Shown: positions 11,022 through 20,990 of the stretch, in pieces
Layout of the letters: each line of letters starts with the position of its first letter
Numbering within the stretch: the stretch's first letter is position 1
Assembly: GCF_034190915.1 (NCBI RefSeq)
Contig: NW_026947514.1
Span: 1,302,001-1,366,000, forward strand
Length of the DNA stretch: 64,000 nucleotides
From: Cavia porcellus
Taxonomy: Eukaryota > Chordata > Mammalia > Rodentia > Caviidae
Direction: 5' to 3'
The notes under the pieces: generated by a model
Seen by the model: the letters and a program-made list of their open reading frames with translations, nothing else
What the model was told of the DNA's origin: nothing
The model's database searches: none
Translations under genes and position numbers: made by a program

Positions 11022-11368
11022 GTTCCAAACCAGAAATTGTGGAGAGCTATTCAAGTTGGAAATTGATCACACATGCAGGGCTGGGGCATGGCCATCCCAA
11101 GAACAAAGAGTGGCCAGGCAAGCCACATAAAGAAGCTGCTACAGCCCAGAAAAACCCCAAGCCCCTAGACAATCCAAGCAGTGGGTGGCTAGGCAGAGAG
11201 GTACCATGTGACGCTGTGTTGCTAAATGTATAAATAAATGCCCTGACAGGGACAGGGCAGTTCCTTCCCCCCATTCAGAGAGTAAGGGCTCTACCTGATC
11301 CCAGCTTTGTCTCTTTATTTTCTCATCTTCTTGTGGTCCTTCACCCCAAAAACCTCAAGAGCTGCACA
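11022..11368 (+). mobile_element. LTR-like segment (ends approximate)
   Basis: Promoter and poly(A) layout of an LTR: 'aatgtataaataaatgccctgac' (TATA box with AATAAA) followed by a pyrimidine-rich U5-like part 'ctgatcccagctttgtctctttattttctcatc'. No target-site duplication was found, so limits and family (ERVK-like) are tentative. Confidence 0.5.
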
Positions 11369-11656
11369 TGTCGAAACAAGGAATCCTGGCCCCAAATCGT
11401 AGCCCTGTCACTAACTTCTGTTACTACTCCTGGGTCTTCTATGCTGACTTTCCGACACTGCTGCCTCTAAAAGAGCCTCCTCACACAAAGCCATGGAGAT
11501 TCTTAGCATGTTCAGCGTGGGTTGGAAATTACCTTCATACTTCATGTGAAGGCTAAGACATAATCCTAAATTTCATAAAGTACATCAAGAATGATATAGG
11601 GCCACCAAGTAATATTCAGTAAATATAACTCCAAAACTGTTAGATGTTTGATACGC

Positions 11657-12090
11657 TGAGTTCGTGTTCCCCAAAATCAAAGAATGAGTCTAAGGAATAA
11701 CAGAGCTTAAGAGTAGGAAATTTTATGGAGGGAGATACAGCTCCTGAGAGGCAGGTGGGGACATGAGTCAGTTGCCTTGGACCCCACTGTACAGAGGCTT
11801 TATAGAGAGCAAAGTCACAAGGTGGGTCCAATGTGGGGCAAAATTACGACCAATAAGATTACAAGTGTAGTAACTTAAGTAAATTGATCCAATGGGAAAC
11901 AAGCCGTGTCACAAGTGAGCATAGAAAGAATGAAGAACTTTTCAGGAAGAGATGGGCCCGAGTGTCTTGGTCACTAAGGTGAATGATGTCTATCTAGACT
12001 TTATTGGACCAAGCGTTACGATTTATCTTATCTCTTGGAGAAGCAAGTGGCCAGTCTTTCTGGCTTTATCTTGAGGCCTGGCCTCCCACA
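11657..12090 (-). mobile_element. Solo LTR with 7-bp target-site duplication
   Basis: Read on the minus strand the element starts TGTGGGAGGCC and ends GAACTCA. It has CCAAT-type motifs, a TATA box (CTATAAAG, about 11800-11806) and a downstream ATAAAA near the R region. Both flanks carry GATACGC (11650-11656 and 12091-12097), an exact direct repeat. Together these identify a solo LTR of about 434 bp. No gag, pol or env sequence is present. Confidence 0.82.
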
Positions 12091-12097
12091 GATACGC

Positions 12098-12566
12098 CTC
12101 TGGCCACAGTAGTAATGTCTTTTCACCTTCTGTATTGACTCTCCCAAGGGCCCAGCCCTGCCTGACTATAATATTTCTACCTAACTTAGCCATCTATAAT
12201 AAAAGCACATGAAGCAACTCCAGAACTCGTATTTTGTTTTTCCTGCCACCATTTCCACGTTTGCTCATTTTCTGAGACATCTGGCCCCTTTGACCTTTTG
12301 AGGGACACTGCCTTGATGTTTTTCAGTTTGGAAGCTGGTTCTAGCCTTCCTGACTAAACACCAGTTCGCTTTCTGTGTAATCCCAGACCCAGTGACTCCA
12401 GAATGCCCCACCTGATTCAGTAGTGTTCTTGGTGCTCCCCACAGTAGAAGTCACAAGGCCTCTGGAAAACATCACTCTGCCCATGAGGGAACCCTAGTGA
12501 ATAACAAACCTTAGGAGATTAGAGCCCAGTGGTCTTAAAGCCTTCAGGCTCTCACTGGTTAGTAGT
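12098..12566. other. Unique intergenic sequence
   Basis: Nothing recognised; no ORF of note. Confidence 0.5.
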
Positions 12567-12640
12567 TTAGGCTCAGAGAACTCCTCCTGCCTCAACCCCC
12601 TGAGTACTGGGATTACAGGTATACACCACTGTGCCCAGAT
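12567..12640 (-). repeat. B1 SINE fragment
   Basis: Head half of a reversed B1 ('cctcaaccccctgagtactgggattacaggtatacaccactgtgccca'). Confidence 0.8.
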
Positions 12641-13717
12641 CTTGCTTTAGTAATAATAGAAATTAAAACTAAAATGATAGTGTGAATTTACAGGCTAAAG
12701 CGTTAATTGGAATGAAAGAAAATAGAGGAAGTGCCCCAACTCGAGTGGCTGGAGACATCACACTTTGGTGCAGGGCTCCAGGCCAGCCCACTCATTAAAG
12801 AAAGGACAGTTCTACAGGTTACCATGGTGGGCCAGGTCTGGTCCATTATTACGGGAGTGCTGTTTTTTTAGCTCCAGAGCAGTCTTCCTGGAGAAGAAAC
12901 TGATTCTGTTCCCATGAAATGATTGTTTCTGTGTGTGGCAGCTTCAGTCAAGTGTGTCTGCTTTTCCTGGGACCAGTTCAGGGTAGAGGCTGGAGACTTT
13001 CAGGCATTGCTCTAAGGGGAGCAGGTCTGGAAGTTGTAAGAGCTGGCAATTGTATGTCCCTGTGAATCTTGGAAATCACTTTAGTTCTCTCGTGTCTTGC
13101 AGGGACATGAGACAGGCTTGGTAAATTTAGGGCTAATAAAACTTGGTGTTGCCTACTTCTAAACAGACTCCCCCTAAATGACTTAACGTGCCATACATAC
13201 AACTGAGAAGAATGTGACCCAGAGTTTTTGCAAAATGAGGGTCAAGCTTTGTTCTACTTTTAGTGACCTTTTGGGTATTTGTAGACCCAAACAAAGTCAC
13301 AGTTTTTAGGAAACAAATAGATTTTTAATTCCATGATTGTCTTAGAAGAAAACATAAATTAAGCTTTTAATAAGTGACAAACTAAGAAAGTTTGTTCTTT
13401 GCCCCTCTGGACATGATGCGATCTGTCAAACACCACACTTGGAGAACCAGTACCCTTAAATAACAGGCTTTTCAAGTTTTGTGTGCACTTTCATTCCATT
13501 CGTAGCATTGTCCCTCTTTACATTGTGACCATGTTTCATTTTTTCCTGTGTCTCCTTCCATCTGAGGTCCTTCTCTTATCTGAACTCAAAGAAAGCACTG
13601 TGAATCTGGTGGTAATTATTCACTCATTGTTAGCTTCTCCAAAACTATATTCCACTTTCTTTACTGAATGCTAATTCAGAATTGAATATGTAGAATTCTA
13701 AATGAACAGTTATTTAA
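12641..13717. other. Intergenic, mostly unique
   Basis: No gene found. A 63-codon ORF at 13483 has no recognisable homology. Confidence 0.45.
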
Positions 13718-13803
13718 TTTTTTTTTTTCAGTTCTGGGAATTGAATCTCAGGCCTTGTATGTGCTAGGCAGGTACTGCCCTACTGAACTACACCCCTTCC
13801 TGG
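13718..13803 (-). repeat. ID-like SINE, old
   Basis: Reversed: 'attgaatctcaggccttgtatgtgctaggcaggtactgccctactgaactaca'. Confidence 0.8.
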
Positions 13804-13980
13804 TCCTTAGTTTGCTATGTTTTATTCTGAGGCTTAGGTGTTGATTGTTTATTTATCTGCCTGGTTGGTTTTCATAAGGGGTTTTGAATTCTTGGATTGA
13901 TTTTTTAAATATCAGTTTTGGGAAATTCTCAGCAGTCATTATCTCTTTAAATATTTCTGCCCCAACTCTTTTATTTCCAC
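13804..13980. repeat. Possible old LINE fragment
   Basis: 'gggaaattctcagcagtcattatctctttaaatatttctgcccc' resembles a sequence dispersed with old LINE-1 copies in other mammals. From memory only. Confidence 0.35.
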
Positions 13981-13981
13981 A

Positions 13982-14140
13982 GAGTGAGTTCAAGGCCAGA
14001 CTGAACTATACAGTAAGACCCTGTCTGTAAAATACACAAAAAACTCTTGTCCCTTTCCTTCTAAGGCTCCACTGACACCTGGAGCTGGGGATGTTGCACA
14101 GTGGAAGCCCTGAGTTCAATCCACAGCACAAAATAAAGGA
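13982..14140 (+). repeat. B1 3' fragment and ID remnant
   Basis: 13982-14037 is the right end of a B1 ('gagttcaaggccagactgaactatacagtaagaccctgtctg'). 14079-14140 is an old ID ('agctggggatgttgcacagtggaagccctgagttcaatcc'). Confidence 0.7.
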
Positions 14141-14699
14141 AGAAAACCCAGCTGGATGTGCCACAGGCCTTCTCTCTGTGCTGTGCTCTGTCTCTCCTGA
14201 CTCCAACTCTTAACTCTTCCAGGGTCTGATCTTTTGCTAAACCCATCCAATTATTTTTTTTCTTTTTTACCAATTAGCTAAGTGATTTTGTTTTTCTAGA
14301 TACCTGCTGGATCTCCCACTTTCTCCATAGTAAACATGGTTACTTTTGAGACAGGCCCAGCTTCTGTCTGGAGCTCCTGCAGAAGTGTTTACATCGTCTG
14401 TTTGGAAAAATTAATATGCACAGAAGAGCAGCATGAAAATATGCGTGCAAAAAGGTAACAATCCAAAAGACAGTAGGTAAGGCCACTGAGAGGGAGACTT
14501 CACTCTTAACAAGGAGTCCTTTTTTAAAGCTGACAACCCGTGATTTTCGCCTAGCACTTTCCCAGTATCTGCAGTAAAAAATCCCGAGTCCGCAGAGCCC
14601 ATCAGGCCTGGTAGAATCTGGAGGTTAGCCTCACTGTGTCACCACGCTGAGCGCAAAGCTCCCATCCCCAGCCCACTGGGGCCATACAGTCCCGGGTCC

Positions 14700-14830
14700 A
14701 TTCCTGCAGCCTCCCAGGGCGGCCGCCGGGGGCGCTGTAGTGCGCAGGCGCGGCCTGGGAGCCGCGCTGACCTTCGACGCCACGCTCCTTCCGCTTTCCC
14801 GGCAGGCCCCTCGAGGCGCCTGCGCAGTCA
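14700..14830 (+). promoter_or_regulatory. ATP5MJ: ATP5MJ promoter with inverted NRF1-type sites
   Basis: A TATA-less GC-rich promoter upstream of exon 1. GCGCAGGCGC at 14742-14751 and its exact reverse complement GCGCCTGCGC at 14816-14825 both match the NRF1 consensus. CTTCCG at 14788-14793, between them, is an ETS/GABP-type core. NRF1 and GABP (NRF2) are the classic activators of nuclear genes for mitochondrial proteins, which fits an ATP synthase subunit. The TSS probably lies close to the downstream NRF1 site. Confidence 0.75.
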
Positions 14831-14886
14831 GTGACCTTCTAGAGTGCGCTGGGTACAGTGCGGCCTAGACGGTTGATCCTGCCGAG
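14826..14886 (+). other. ATP5MJ: ATP5MJ exon 1 (5' UTR), approximate start
   Basis: The non-coding first exon ends at a good donor, CCGAG|GTGAGA, with GT at 14887. Its 5' limit is inferred from the NRF1 site and is uncertain by tens of bases. The coding sequence begins at the first base of exon 2, so the leader lies in this exon. Intron 1 (14887-16682) is about 1.8 kb. Confidence 0.65.
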
Positions 14887-16017
14887 GTGAGAGCGGGTGC
14901 TGCGGCCGGGACGCAAGAGGGCGCGGGGCGAGGAGGTCCGCAGAGCAAAGGGAATGGGAGCGCGGCCGGAGGCTTGCGCCGACCTCGAGTCTGCCCGTCG
15001 GCGGCGCACCTACGCTTCTGCCCTGGGCTGCGGAACCAAGGGAGGTGCGGGAGGGGTGGCCGGGATTCGCCCCCAGCGCCGGGGCCAGCCTTCGGGGCCA
15101 TCGTTCAGCCCGAGAGAGCGCGGGAGCGGACGCCGGCTTTGGAGGCGGAGCCTCGGAATGAGGCCTGTGCTGCGAGTTCAGGCCTGCTTACCCCGGGGCA
15201 GGGTCTGGGGCGCCTTTTTCCGCGTACCCATTCCGGAGGGAGTAGAACGGGATAAGGTGTGAAGCACTTACTAAGCTCAGTGTGAGGAACGTCTTGGAGT
15301 AGAAAAACCTAAATTCGGGTTTGACCCCCACGACCCTGCGATCCGGGCCATCTTCCCTCCCACAGTCCATCCACACCGTTTTAAACGACGAGTACGTGAT
15401 ACTAATCCAAGATACTATGAAAACTCGGCAGGAAGTGATGCATTTCACTTAAGAGCCGTAACAGCCCATCGAGGTGGTTGCAGTTTTTATCCTCTTTGTA
15501 CGATGAGGAGCAGGGGCATGGTAACTTTTAGCTAATGTCAGGCCAGCTTTGTCTCTAGGCAGGCAGCCTCCCTGGCCAACCCGTTCCTCTCAGCTCTAAA
15601 TTTCTTCTTACCTCGGGGTTCTAGCGCGTCAGTGACCGCAGGGCACGCTGGTCCTGACTGTTTATCTGTGCCTTGCACGTGCACAGTTCACATTTGCTGA
15701 GTGAATAAATGATGTAGCGACCCAAGTTTCAAGGATGAGAGGTCAGGCAATGACCTTAGAATAAGATGAGCCTTTGAAGGATCTAGTGCTGTGCTAGGGC
15801 GTGTGGAAACCCAGAGAACACTGAAGAGAGTAGACTCCTATGTGTGTTCCCTGCAGTGAGTGGAGCAGTGGAGGGTGGCTGAGTCGAGAAACCCACTGCA
15901 GGCAAAGTGGGGGGTCTGAGTGAAAGGAGACGTGCTTGGACCTTGTGCTTCCTGACAGCTGGTGGAATGACCACCTGATCGCCTGATGTTGCCAAGCCTT
16001 GTTAAGATAAAAGTGAG

Positions 16018-16124
16018 GGCCAGGCTCGGGAGTATATGTATCTGTATCCCCAACACTTGGGAGGCTGAGGCGGGAGGATCTCCTTTTTAAGCCCAACCTG
16101 GGCATGAGACTCTGTCTAAAAAGA
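16018..16124 (+). repeat. B1 SINE, old short form, in ATP5MJ intron 1
   Basis: Diverged B1 without the internal duplication, about 560 bp before coding exon 2. Confidence 0.75.
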
Positions 16125-16682
16125 CCTGAAGAGTTGGTGGTAAGTTGCAAAAGTAATTAGAAGCATTGAGACCTGCACAGAAAAGCAAACCATAAATTCA
16201 GCATTTAATGAGTTCCATCAAGTCCGATAATTAAATACTTATTAAATAAGCTCTTTCACGGGAGGGGCTTCCTTCTGTGCCGTCTGTTTTGTATTTAAGG
16301 ATAGGCTCCAGAACTGAGCTACAGCTGGTCTAAGTGCACCAGGCACAGGTGTTGGTTCCACGAGGTGTTCAGCCTCCAACGCCAGCTGCTCTTAATGTGC
16401 TGCTGCTGGTTCTACTGAACAGCAGGGTGTGCTTTTGAGCATAGTGCGCTGGTGTGCTGGGGAGGGCATCATAGTGGCAGGCACTGGGAGAAGGACTGAC
16501 AAGTTCCTAAGTCCCAGGTGGTAGAAAAGCTGTAGAGGCCCCCTTCCAGCTGGGGGCAGAATAGCTCTAGCCCCAGAGCAACTCCCTGTTGTGGCAAATA
16601 GTGACATTAACAAATGAAAATCTCTAGCAATCAGGTTGAGAACAATAGTCATCTTAATGTCTAACACTCTGTTCATTTTCAG

Positions 16683-16806
16683 ATGCTGCAAAGCCTAATT
16701 AAAAATGTCTGGGTCCCTATGAAGCCATACTATACCCAAGTCTACCAGGAGATTTGGGTAGGAATGGGGTTGATGAGCTTCATTGTTTATAAAATCAGAA
16801 GCGCTG
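16683..16806 (+). CDS. ATP5MJ: ATP5MJ coding exon 2 (6.8-kDa mitochondrial proteolipid)
   Basis: ATP5MJ (C14orf2, MP68, 6.8PL) is a small accessory subunit of mitochondrial F1Fo-ATP synthase in the inner-membrane Fo part, associated with c-ring stability and dimer organisation. The exon follows acceptor TTTTCAG and starts at the initiator ATG. It encodes 41 codons plus one base, beginning [20 protein letters not shown] and continuing [21 protein letters not shown]. The hydrophobic stretch at about residues 24-38 is the single membrane segment. It aligns almost residue for residue with human 6.8PL (MLQSIIKNIWIPMKPYYTKV); the YYTQ and RSADKR residues are rodent-like. The donor is GCTG|GTAAGT. 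With exons 3 and 4 the spliced protein is 60 residues (58 in human). Intact introns and frame exclude a processed pseudogene. It has no N-terminal targeting presequence, as usual for this subunit. Confidence 0.97.
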
Positions 16807-17424
16807 GTAAGTTCCCGCGGGTTTGATATACTTGCACCCAGAAGAAAAGTTTTCCGAGAGAATCACAATTCATTTACCAAGGCACTGTGGTCGTTTGTAG
16901 AGTGGGTCCAGTGTGGGCCAGCTGTGCATGGCTCTGCAGGGGGCTGCAGAGCAAGACTGACATCCAGGAATTAAGTGGTCCTGCATGCGACAGTGATATT
17001 TTGCATACACGGGTGGTGTCCTTCATCTCAAAAGGTATAGGCTGAACTGTGTAGGCGTGTACTGTCCTGAGGCATAGTGCTTTTCAACTCTTCTGAACAT
17101 TTGAAATTTCCTCATAACAAGATTTGGAGATAAGGAATAGCCATTGGGTTCTCAGTGGAGCAGAAATAAGGTCTAATCATGTATCACAGAGCCGTTGATT
17201 AGGAGAGAAAAGAGGTAAGATTACTGTGTTTTACATGGTAGACACTTTACCACCTCTTGGCTGTTGGACCTACAGTAACTGTTACCTTCTGGAAGCTTCT
17301 CACAAGTGTAATACTTTTCCTGAGCTATGTCACCTTCAGGGAAATCTGGACCTTAACTGAATCAAATCAACTAAAGCCATTTTTGTAAAGCACTCATATG
17401 ACAAATTTTCCCTTTTTATTTTAG

Positions 17425-17448
17425 ATAAAAGAAATAAAGCCCTAAAAG
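17425..17448 (+). CDS. ATP5MJ: ATP5MJ coding exon 3 (24-nt microexon)
   Basis: A 24-nt exon between acceptor TTTTAG and donor AAAAG|GTAAGT. Joined to the phase-1 end of exon 2 it encodes DKRNKALK plus one base, matching the conserved basic segment DKRSKALK of the mammalian protein. It is far too short for ORF detection and was found from splice sites and homology. Its length, a multiple of three, means that skipping it would keep the frame. Confidence 0.95.
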
Positions 17449-17458
17449 GTAAGTTTTA
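17443..17458 (+). repeat. 16-bp word containing ATP5MJ exon 3 donor (copy 1)
   Basis: TAAAAGGTAAGTTTTA here spans the exon 3/intron 3 junction. An identical copy lies at 18430-18445, near the end of the same intron. Confidence 0.7.
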
Positions 17459-17494
17459 CTTTGTTCTTTTTTTGCTTCTTAAAATGATTGAAAG

Positions 17495-17670
17495 GAGCCA
17501 GGCGTGGTGGCTCACGCCTGTAATCCCAGCACTCGGGAGGCTAAGGCAGGAGGATCGTTGTGAGTTCGAGACCAGCCTGGGCTACAAAGTGAGCCCAAGA
17601 CCAGCCTGAACTGCACAGCGAGACCCTGCCTCAAAAAGACCAAAAAAAAAAAAAAAAAAAAAAAAAAGAT
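17495..17670 (+). repeat. B1 SINE, near consensus, in ATP5MJ intron 3
   Basis: Well-preserved B1: intact A-box head 'ggcgtggtggctcacgcctg', both copies of the internal duplication and a long A tail (27 bases). Probably among the youngest B1 copies here. Confidence 0.92.
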
Positions 17671-17675
17671 TGAAA

Positions 17676-17764
17676 GGGCCAGGGATTTAGCTCAACGGCA
17701 TAGGCGCCTGCCTGCCAAGTGCAAAGTCATGAGTTCGATTACCGGTACCAAAGAAAAAAAAGAA
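17676..17764 (+). repeat. ID SINE in ATP5MJ intron 3
   Basis: Directly follows the B1 A tail: 'gccagggatttagctcaacggcataggcgcctg' to 'ccggtaccaaagaaaaaaaa'. Confidence 0.88.
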
Positions 17765-17989
17765 TGATTGGAAATGGATACCATTTCACCTTTTCAAGAC
17801 GGGTTATATCACTGTTCAGAACTGAACTGATACAAGTTCCGCCAGTACATAAAAAGCAGTGAATGTACTCTAGGGGGAGTTTGCTATGCCTGCTGGAGAG
17901 GAAAGGAATAGTTTTTAGAAAGACTGCTGTTTACTGTCTTCGGTCAGTAAAACTTTTTAGGAATAAGGAAGGAAGGAAAGAAGCACAAA

Positions 17990-18062
17990 GGAGACTGAGG
18001 CAGGAAGATGGCTGCAAGTTCAGGGCCAGCCTGAACTAACAGGGATACCCTGTCTCAAAAGA
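17990..18062 (+). repeat. B1 right-half fragment
   Basis: 'ggagactgaggcaggaagatggctgcaagttcagggccagcctgaac' to 'ctgtctcaaaa'. The 5' half is missing. Confidence 0.75.
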
Positions 18063-18429
18063 ACAGAAAAGAGAAGGAGGGAGAGGGCGGGTGAGCTCGC
18101 TGGCTGCGAGGCTCACTATCATGTGTTTGTCATGAGCTGTGACAGCGCCTTATAGCTTCATGCTCTGGTGCTGGCTATTTCTTTCTCATTTCCCCGGTGA
18201 CAAAGACACTAGTCGTGTGAGTATCACACACACGCAGAGCTGGCTCCATGGGCTTGGGGAGAGACCTTTCCTGCCCCTTGGTAGAGACCAAGGGCCTGCC
18301 AGTGAGCTGCCACACGCGGATGCCTTGTGCAGGAACCTGTACACGTGGCCAGTGTTCCGGAGAGAGCAGCCCTCTGTGATTTCTGATAGCACTAAAATTG
18401 TGGTTCCCAGTTTCTGACTTGTTGATGCT

Positions 18430-18445
18430 TAAAAGGTAAGTTTTA
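18430..18445 (+). repeat. 16-bp pseudo-donor word (copy 2)
   Basis: Exact copy of the exon 3 donor word, 61 bp upstream of exon 4. Taken alone it is a strong donor sequence. Confidence 0.7.
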
Positions 18446-18506
18446 TTTAGCTGCAGTCTGCTGCTTCCTTCCTAAATTGTATCCATATTATGTATCTTTT
18501 CAAAAG

Positions 18507-18541
18507 GTTCGAGTCCTGCGCCCGCTCATGGTCATCATTAA
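18507..18541 (+). CDS. ATP5MJ: ATP5MJ coding exon 4 (C-terminus and stop)
   Basis: After acceptor CTTTTCAAAAG the exon completes a glycine codon and encodes GSSPAPAHGHH, then TAA at 18539-18541. The human tail reads ASAPAPGHH, so this copy is two residues longer but keeps the Pro/Ala-rich run and terminal histidines. The acceptor's pyrimidine tract is short. Confidence 0.94.
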
Positions 18542-18630
18542 CAGCGCTCCCCAGTGCACAAGGTCTGCCTGTAAATTTCAGCAGAATGTCGCTGTACTGT
18601 CTTGAATAAATGCACAGTGCGATGCACCCC
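18542..18630 (+). promoter_or_regulatory. ATP5MJ: ATP5MJ 3' UTR and poly(A) signal
   Basis: A short 3' UTR with a canonical AATAAA at 18605-18610, 64 bases after the stop codon, followed within about 20 bases by a GTG-containing stretch suited to cleavage. Cleavage is expected at about 18625-18635. Confidence 0.8.
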
Positions 18631-18799
18631 CGCTCGGCACTGTTTCCTGTGTCCCCTGCCATACCCTTTGTGTGGGGCAGCGGTCCTCACGGCCTCGCCC
18701 ACCACCTTCCTGCAGGAGCCTCAGGAATGAGGAGCCAGACGCAGCTGCTCACCACGGGGCAGGTGCCCGGTCCAGGCGCTCAGTCGGGTTCCGATGTTC

Positions 18800-18805
18800 A
18801 ATAAA
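18800..18805 (+). promoter_or_regulatory. Possible distal poly(A) signal
   Basis: A second AATAAA about 195 bases beyond the first, followed by a GT-rich stretch (18822-18840). It could give a longer ATP5MJ 3' UTR or be chance. Confidence 0.35.
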
Positions 18806-18957
18806 TGTCCCTTTAACGAATGGCTCTGGTGTGGTCTCTTGGCCTCTCAGAGCCTCTCTCTTACATTTGAGATATGGAGGTGTTAATTATGTAAAGTTCC
18901 AACTTGGAATTATTCTCCGGATCATAAGAGGAGAGGACAAAGCATTTAGGTGGGGTT

Positions 18958-19098
18958 GGGTTTTTGAGGCAAGGTCTCACTATGTAGTTCAGTCTAGCTA
19001 TGTACTCACTAGCCTAGGCTGGCCATGATCTTGTGGCGATCCTCCTGCCTCAGCCTTCCGAGTGCTGAGATTGCAGGTGTGCAGCACCATGCCTGGTG
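18958..19098 (-). repeat. B1 SINE
   Basis: Reversed, with the internal duplication, beyond the 3' end of ATP5MJ. Confidence 0.85.
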
Positions 19099-19926
19099 GA
19101 AAGCATTTAGCCTGTGAAACGCTTTGGAAATAAGAGAGCATTGGATCACACGGGGCTCTAGGTGGAAATTTTTTCTGGAAATCGCAAAGTAGAATAAACA
19201 GTACAAAAAGCCAATTGATGTTTACGTCTAGTTAGGCCAACTTGGAATGACTGGTGCCTAATTCCCAGCTCCACCTAAGGAGTCACAGACTCCCGTAGCC
19301 ACAGACAGAGTATAAAGCCGGGTTGGACTGGAGTCCAGCTGGAAAGCGGGGTGGTGGGACTGTAGCTGCCGAGCAGAAGCAGCGGCCTTCCTCACTTCAG
19401 CAAGCGTCCCTGTGCTGTCATACGATGCAGGGATTGCCTGGGCCCCAGCCGCCTCCACAAGGTGGGGATGAGCCCCCCTCCCCCTGTGCCCATCGTCTGC
19501 TGTGGGGTTGCTGGGTGCGGTGGGTGCAGCTGAACAGCCTGGGACTGATCACCACATGCAAGCATCCATCCCCTGTGCGTAGTGGATGACAGCGCATCAG
19601 GGTGGCTCTGCTAGCCCGCCGTGAGCCAGAGGAGCACCGCCAAGGTCCCGCGCGGCATTGGGACAGGTCTTGTACCGCAGGTGGCCTGTAGGTGGAGCCG
19701 GAGTTCGATGTGGCTGGTGAAGCCGCGGAGGGGGGGGATGGGGGGGGCAGCGTCGATGGGGCCCCTGGTGAAGGGTGGGGAGACAGCCAACTTCGGGGAG
19801 AAATGCATTTGTCCACCCTTTGCTCCTGCGGTGTCCCAGGAGAGCAAGAGGGGCAGGCAGACGGGGATGAAGAGCCCAGGCATCTGCAGATGGAGTTTAT
19901 TTTCATTTCATTTTATTCATTTACCT
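19099..19926. other. Intergenic, GC-rich in part
   Basis: ORFs of up to 162 codons at 19.4-19.9 kb lie in GC-rich DNA on both strands with no homology I recognise. Treated as non-coding. Confidence 0.5.
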
Positions 19927-20133
19927 TTTATGTGGCAGTGAGGATGGGACACAGAATCTCTTGCTTGTTAGACAAACACCACCCCTGAGCTATGTCCCAG
20001 GCCCTTTTCTGTTTTGAATTTTGAGACAGCAGCATGGTAAGTTGCTGAGGCTGGCTTTGAACTTGAGGTCCTCCTGCCTCAGCCCCTGGAGGAGCAGGGC
20101 TTACACGTGCATGTGACAGCATCCCGCCTGGTG
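19927..20133 (-). repeat. Old ID and B1, both reversed
   Basis: ID remnant 19927-20003 ('tgttagacaaacaccacccctgagctatgtccca') and a diverged B1 20022-20133 ('gaggctggctttgaacttgaggtcctcctgcctcag'). Confidence 0.65.
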
Positions 20134-20279
20134 TGCTTTCCTCAGCTGAGCTGTGGGGGAGGCGAGGCACCTGTTCCTGCTTATCCCTGGATGTCATGCT
20201 GTGCAGAGATGCGCCCTCCGGCCAGAGGCTGTGGCGGGTGTGGTTCCTGCCACCTTCTGTGGGCTGCACCTTGAGCCAA

Positions 20280-20450
20280 CAGGTCCTAACAGTGACTCAC
20301 GGAAGCTCACAGAGCACTGTGAGCTCACACGGCTACCAGCGCATCGGTGACAACACGGAGGACAAGACGGGGTAATGCGCTCGCACGGAGGGTATAACTG
20401 CTGGCTAAGGAACAGCCAGTTAACAGCAGAGCCGGACCCAAACCCTGATG
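20280..20450 (-). repeat. MIR-like SINE
   Basis: Ends in 'taacagcagagccggacccaaaccctgatgtc', the typical reversed MIR pattern (cf. 'gcagagccgggatttgaaccc'). Old and diverged. Confidence 0.5.
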
Positions 20451-20916
20451 TCAGGCCACAGTCTGGCCCCGGCTGTATCCCTCCTGGGGACAGGAGGCCA
20501 GGGAGCACACTGCCCCCTCACAACCAAGGTTTGGAGTCCAGAGAGAGCCATCAACATGTAGTGACAATGCTTTGGCGGTCCACTCACAGCAGATCTCAGG
20601 GCTGGTCCAGCCTGGGCACACATCAGGTTTGGACACCAGAGGCCCAGCCCATGTCCAGCAGCCAACTCAGACCCCTGGGTTTGGCTTAGCCCCTTACTCA
20701 AGGCACTGTGGTACATACAGGGGCACTGTACATAGATGGAGTTAAGTGATACCACAGAACTGATTTTATTAGGTCAGTAATTCCCACAATACCGGTGTTG
20801 TCACTGAGGAAGATGCCTAGTTTCAGTTATGTGGATGCCATTATGTGGGTATTAAATGATATTTAGTAAGTACTTTAAAAAATACATCACTAATAAAAAT
20901 AATAAAATACATCACC

Positions 20917-20990
20917 AAGGCTCAGGAGGCTGAGGCAGGAGGATCACTGAGTTCAAGGCCAGCCTGAATTGCATAGTGACACTTTCCAAA
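20917..20990 (+). repeat. B1 right-half fragment
   Basis: 'ctcaggaggctgaggcaggaggatcactgagttcaaggccagcctgaattgc'. Confidence 0.8.

Noticed and set aside
14721..14738. CTCF site in the ATP5MJ promoter (GCCGCCGGGGGCGCTGTAG)
   Set aside because: Lacks the A before the G-run and aligns poorly with the rest of the consensus.
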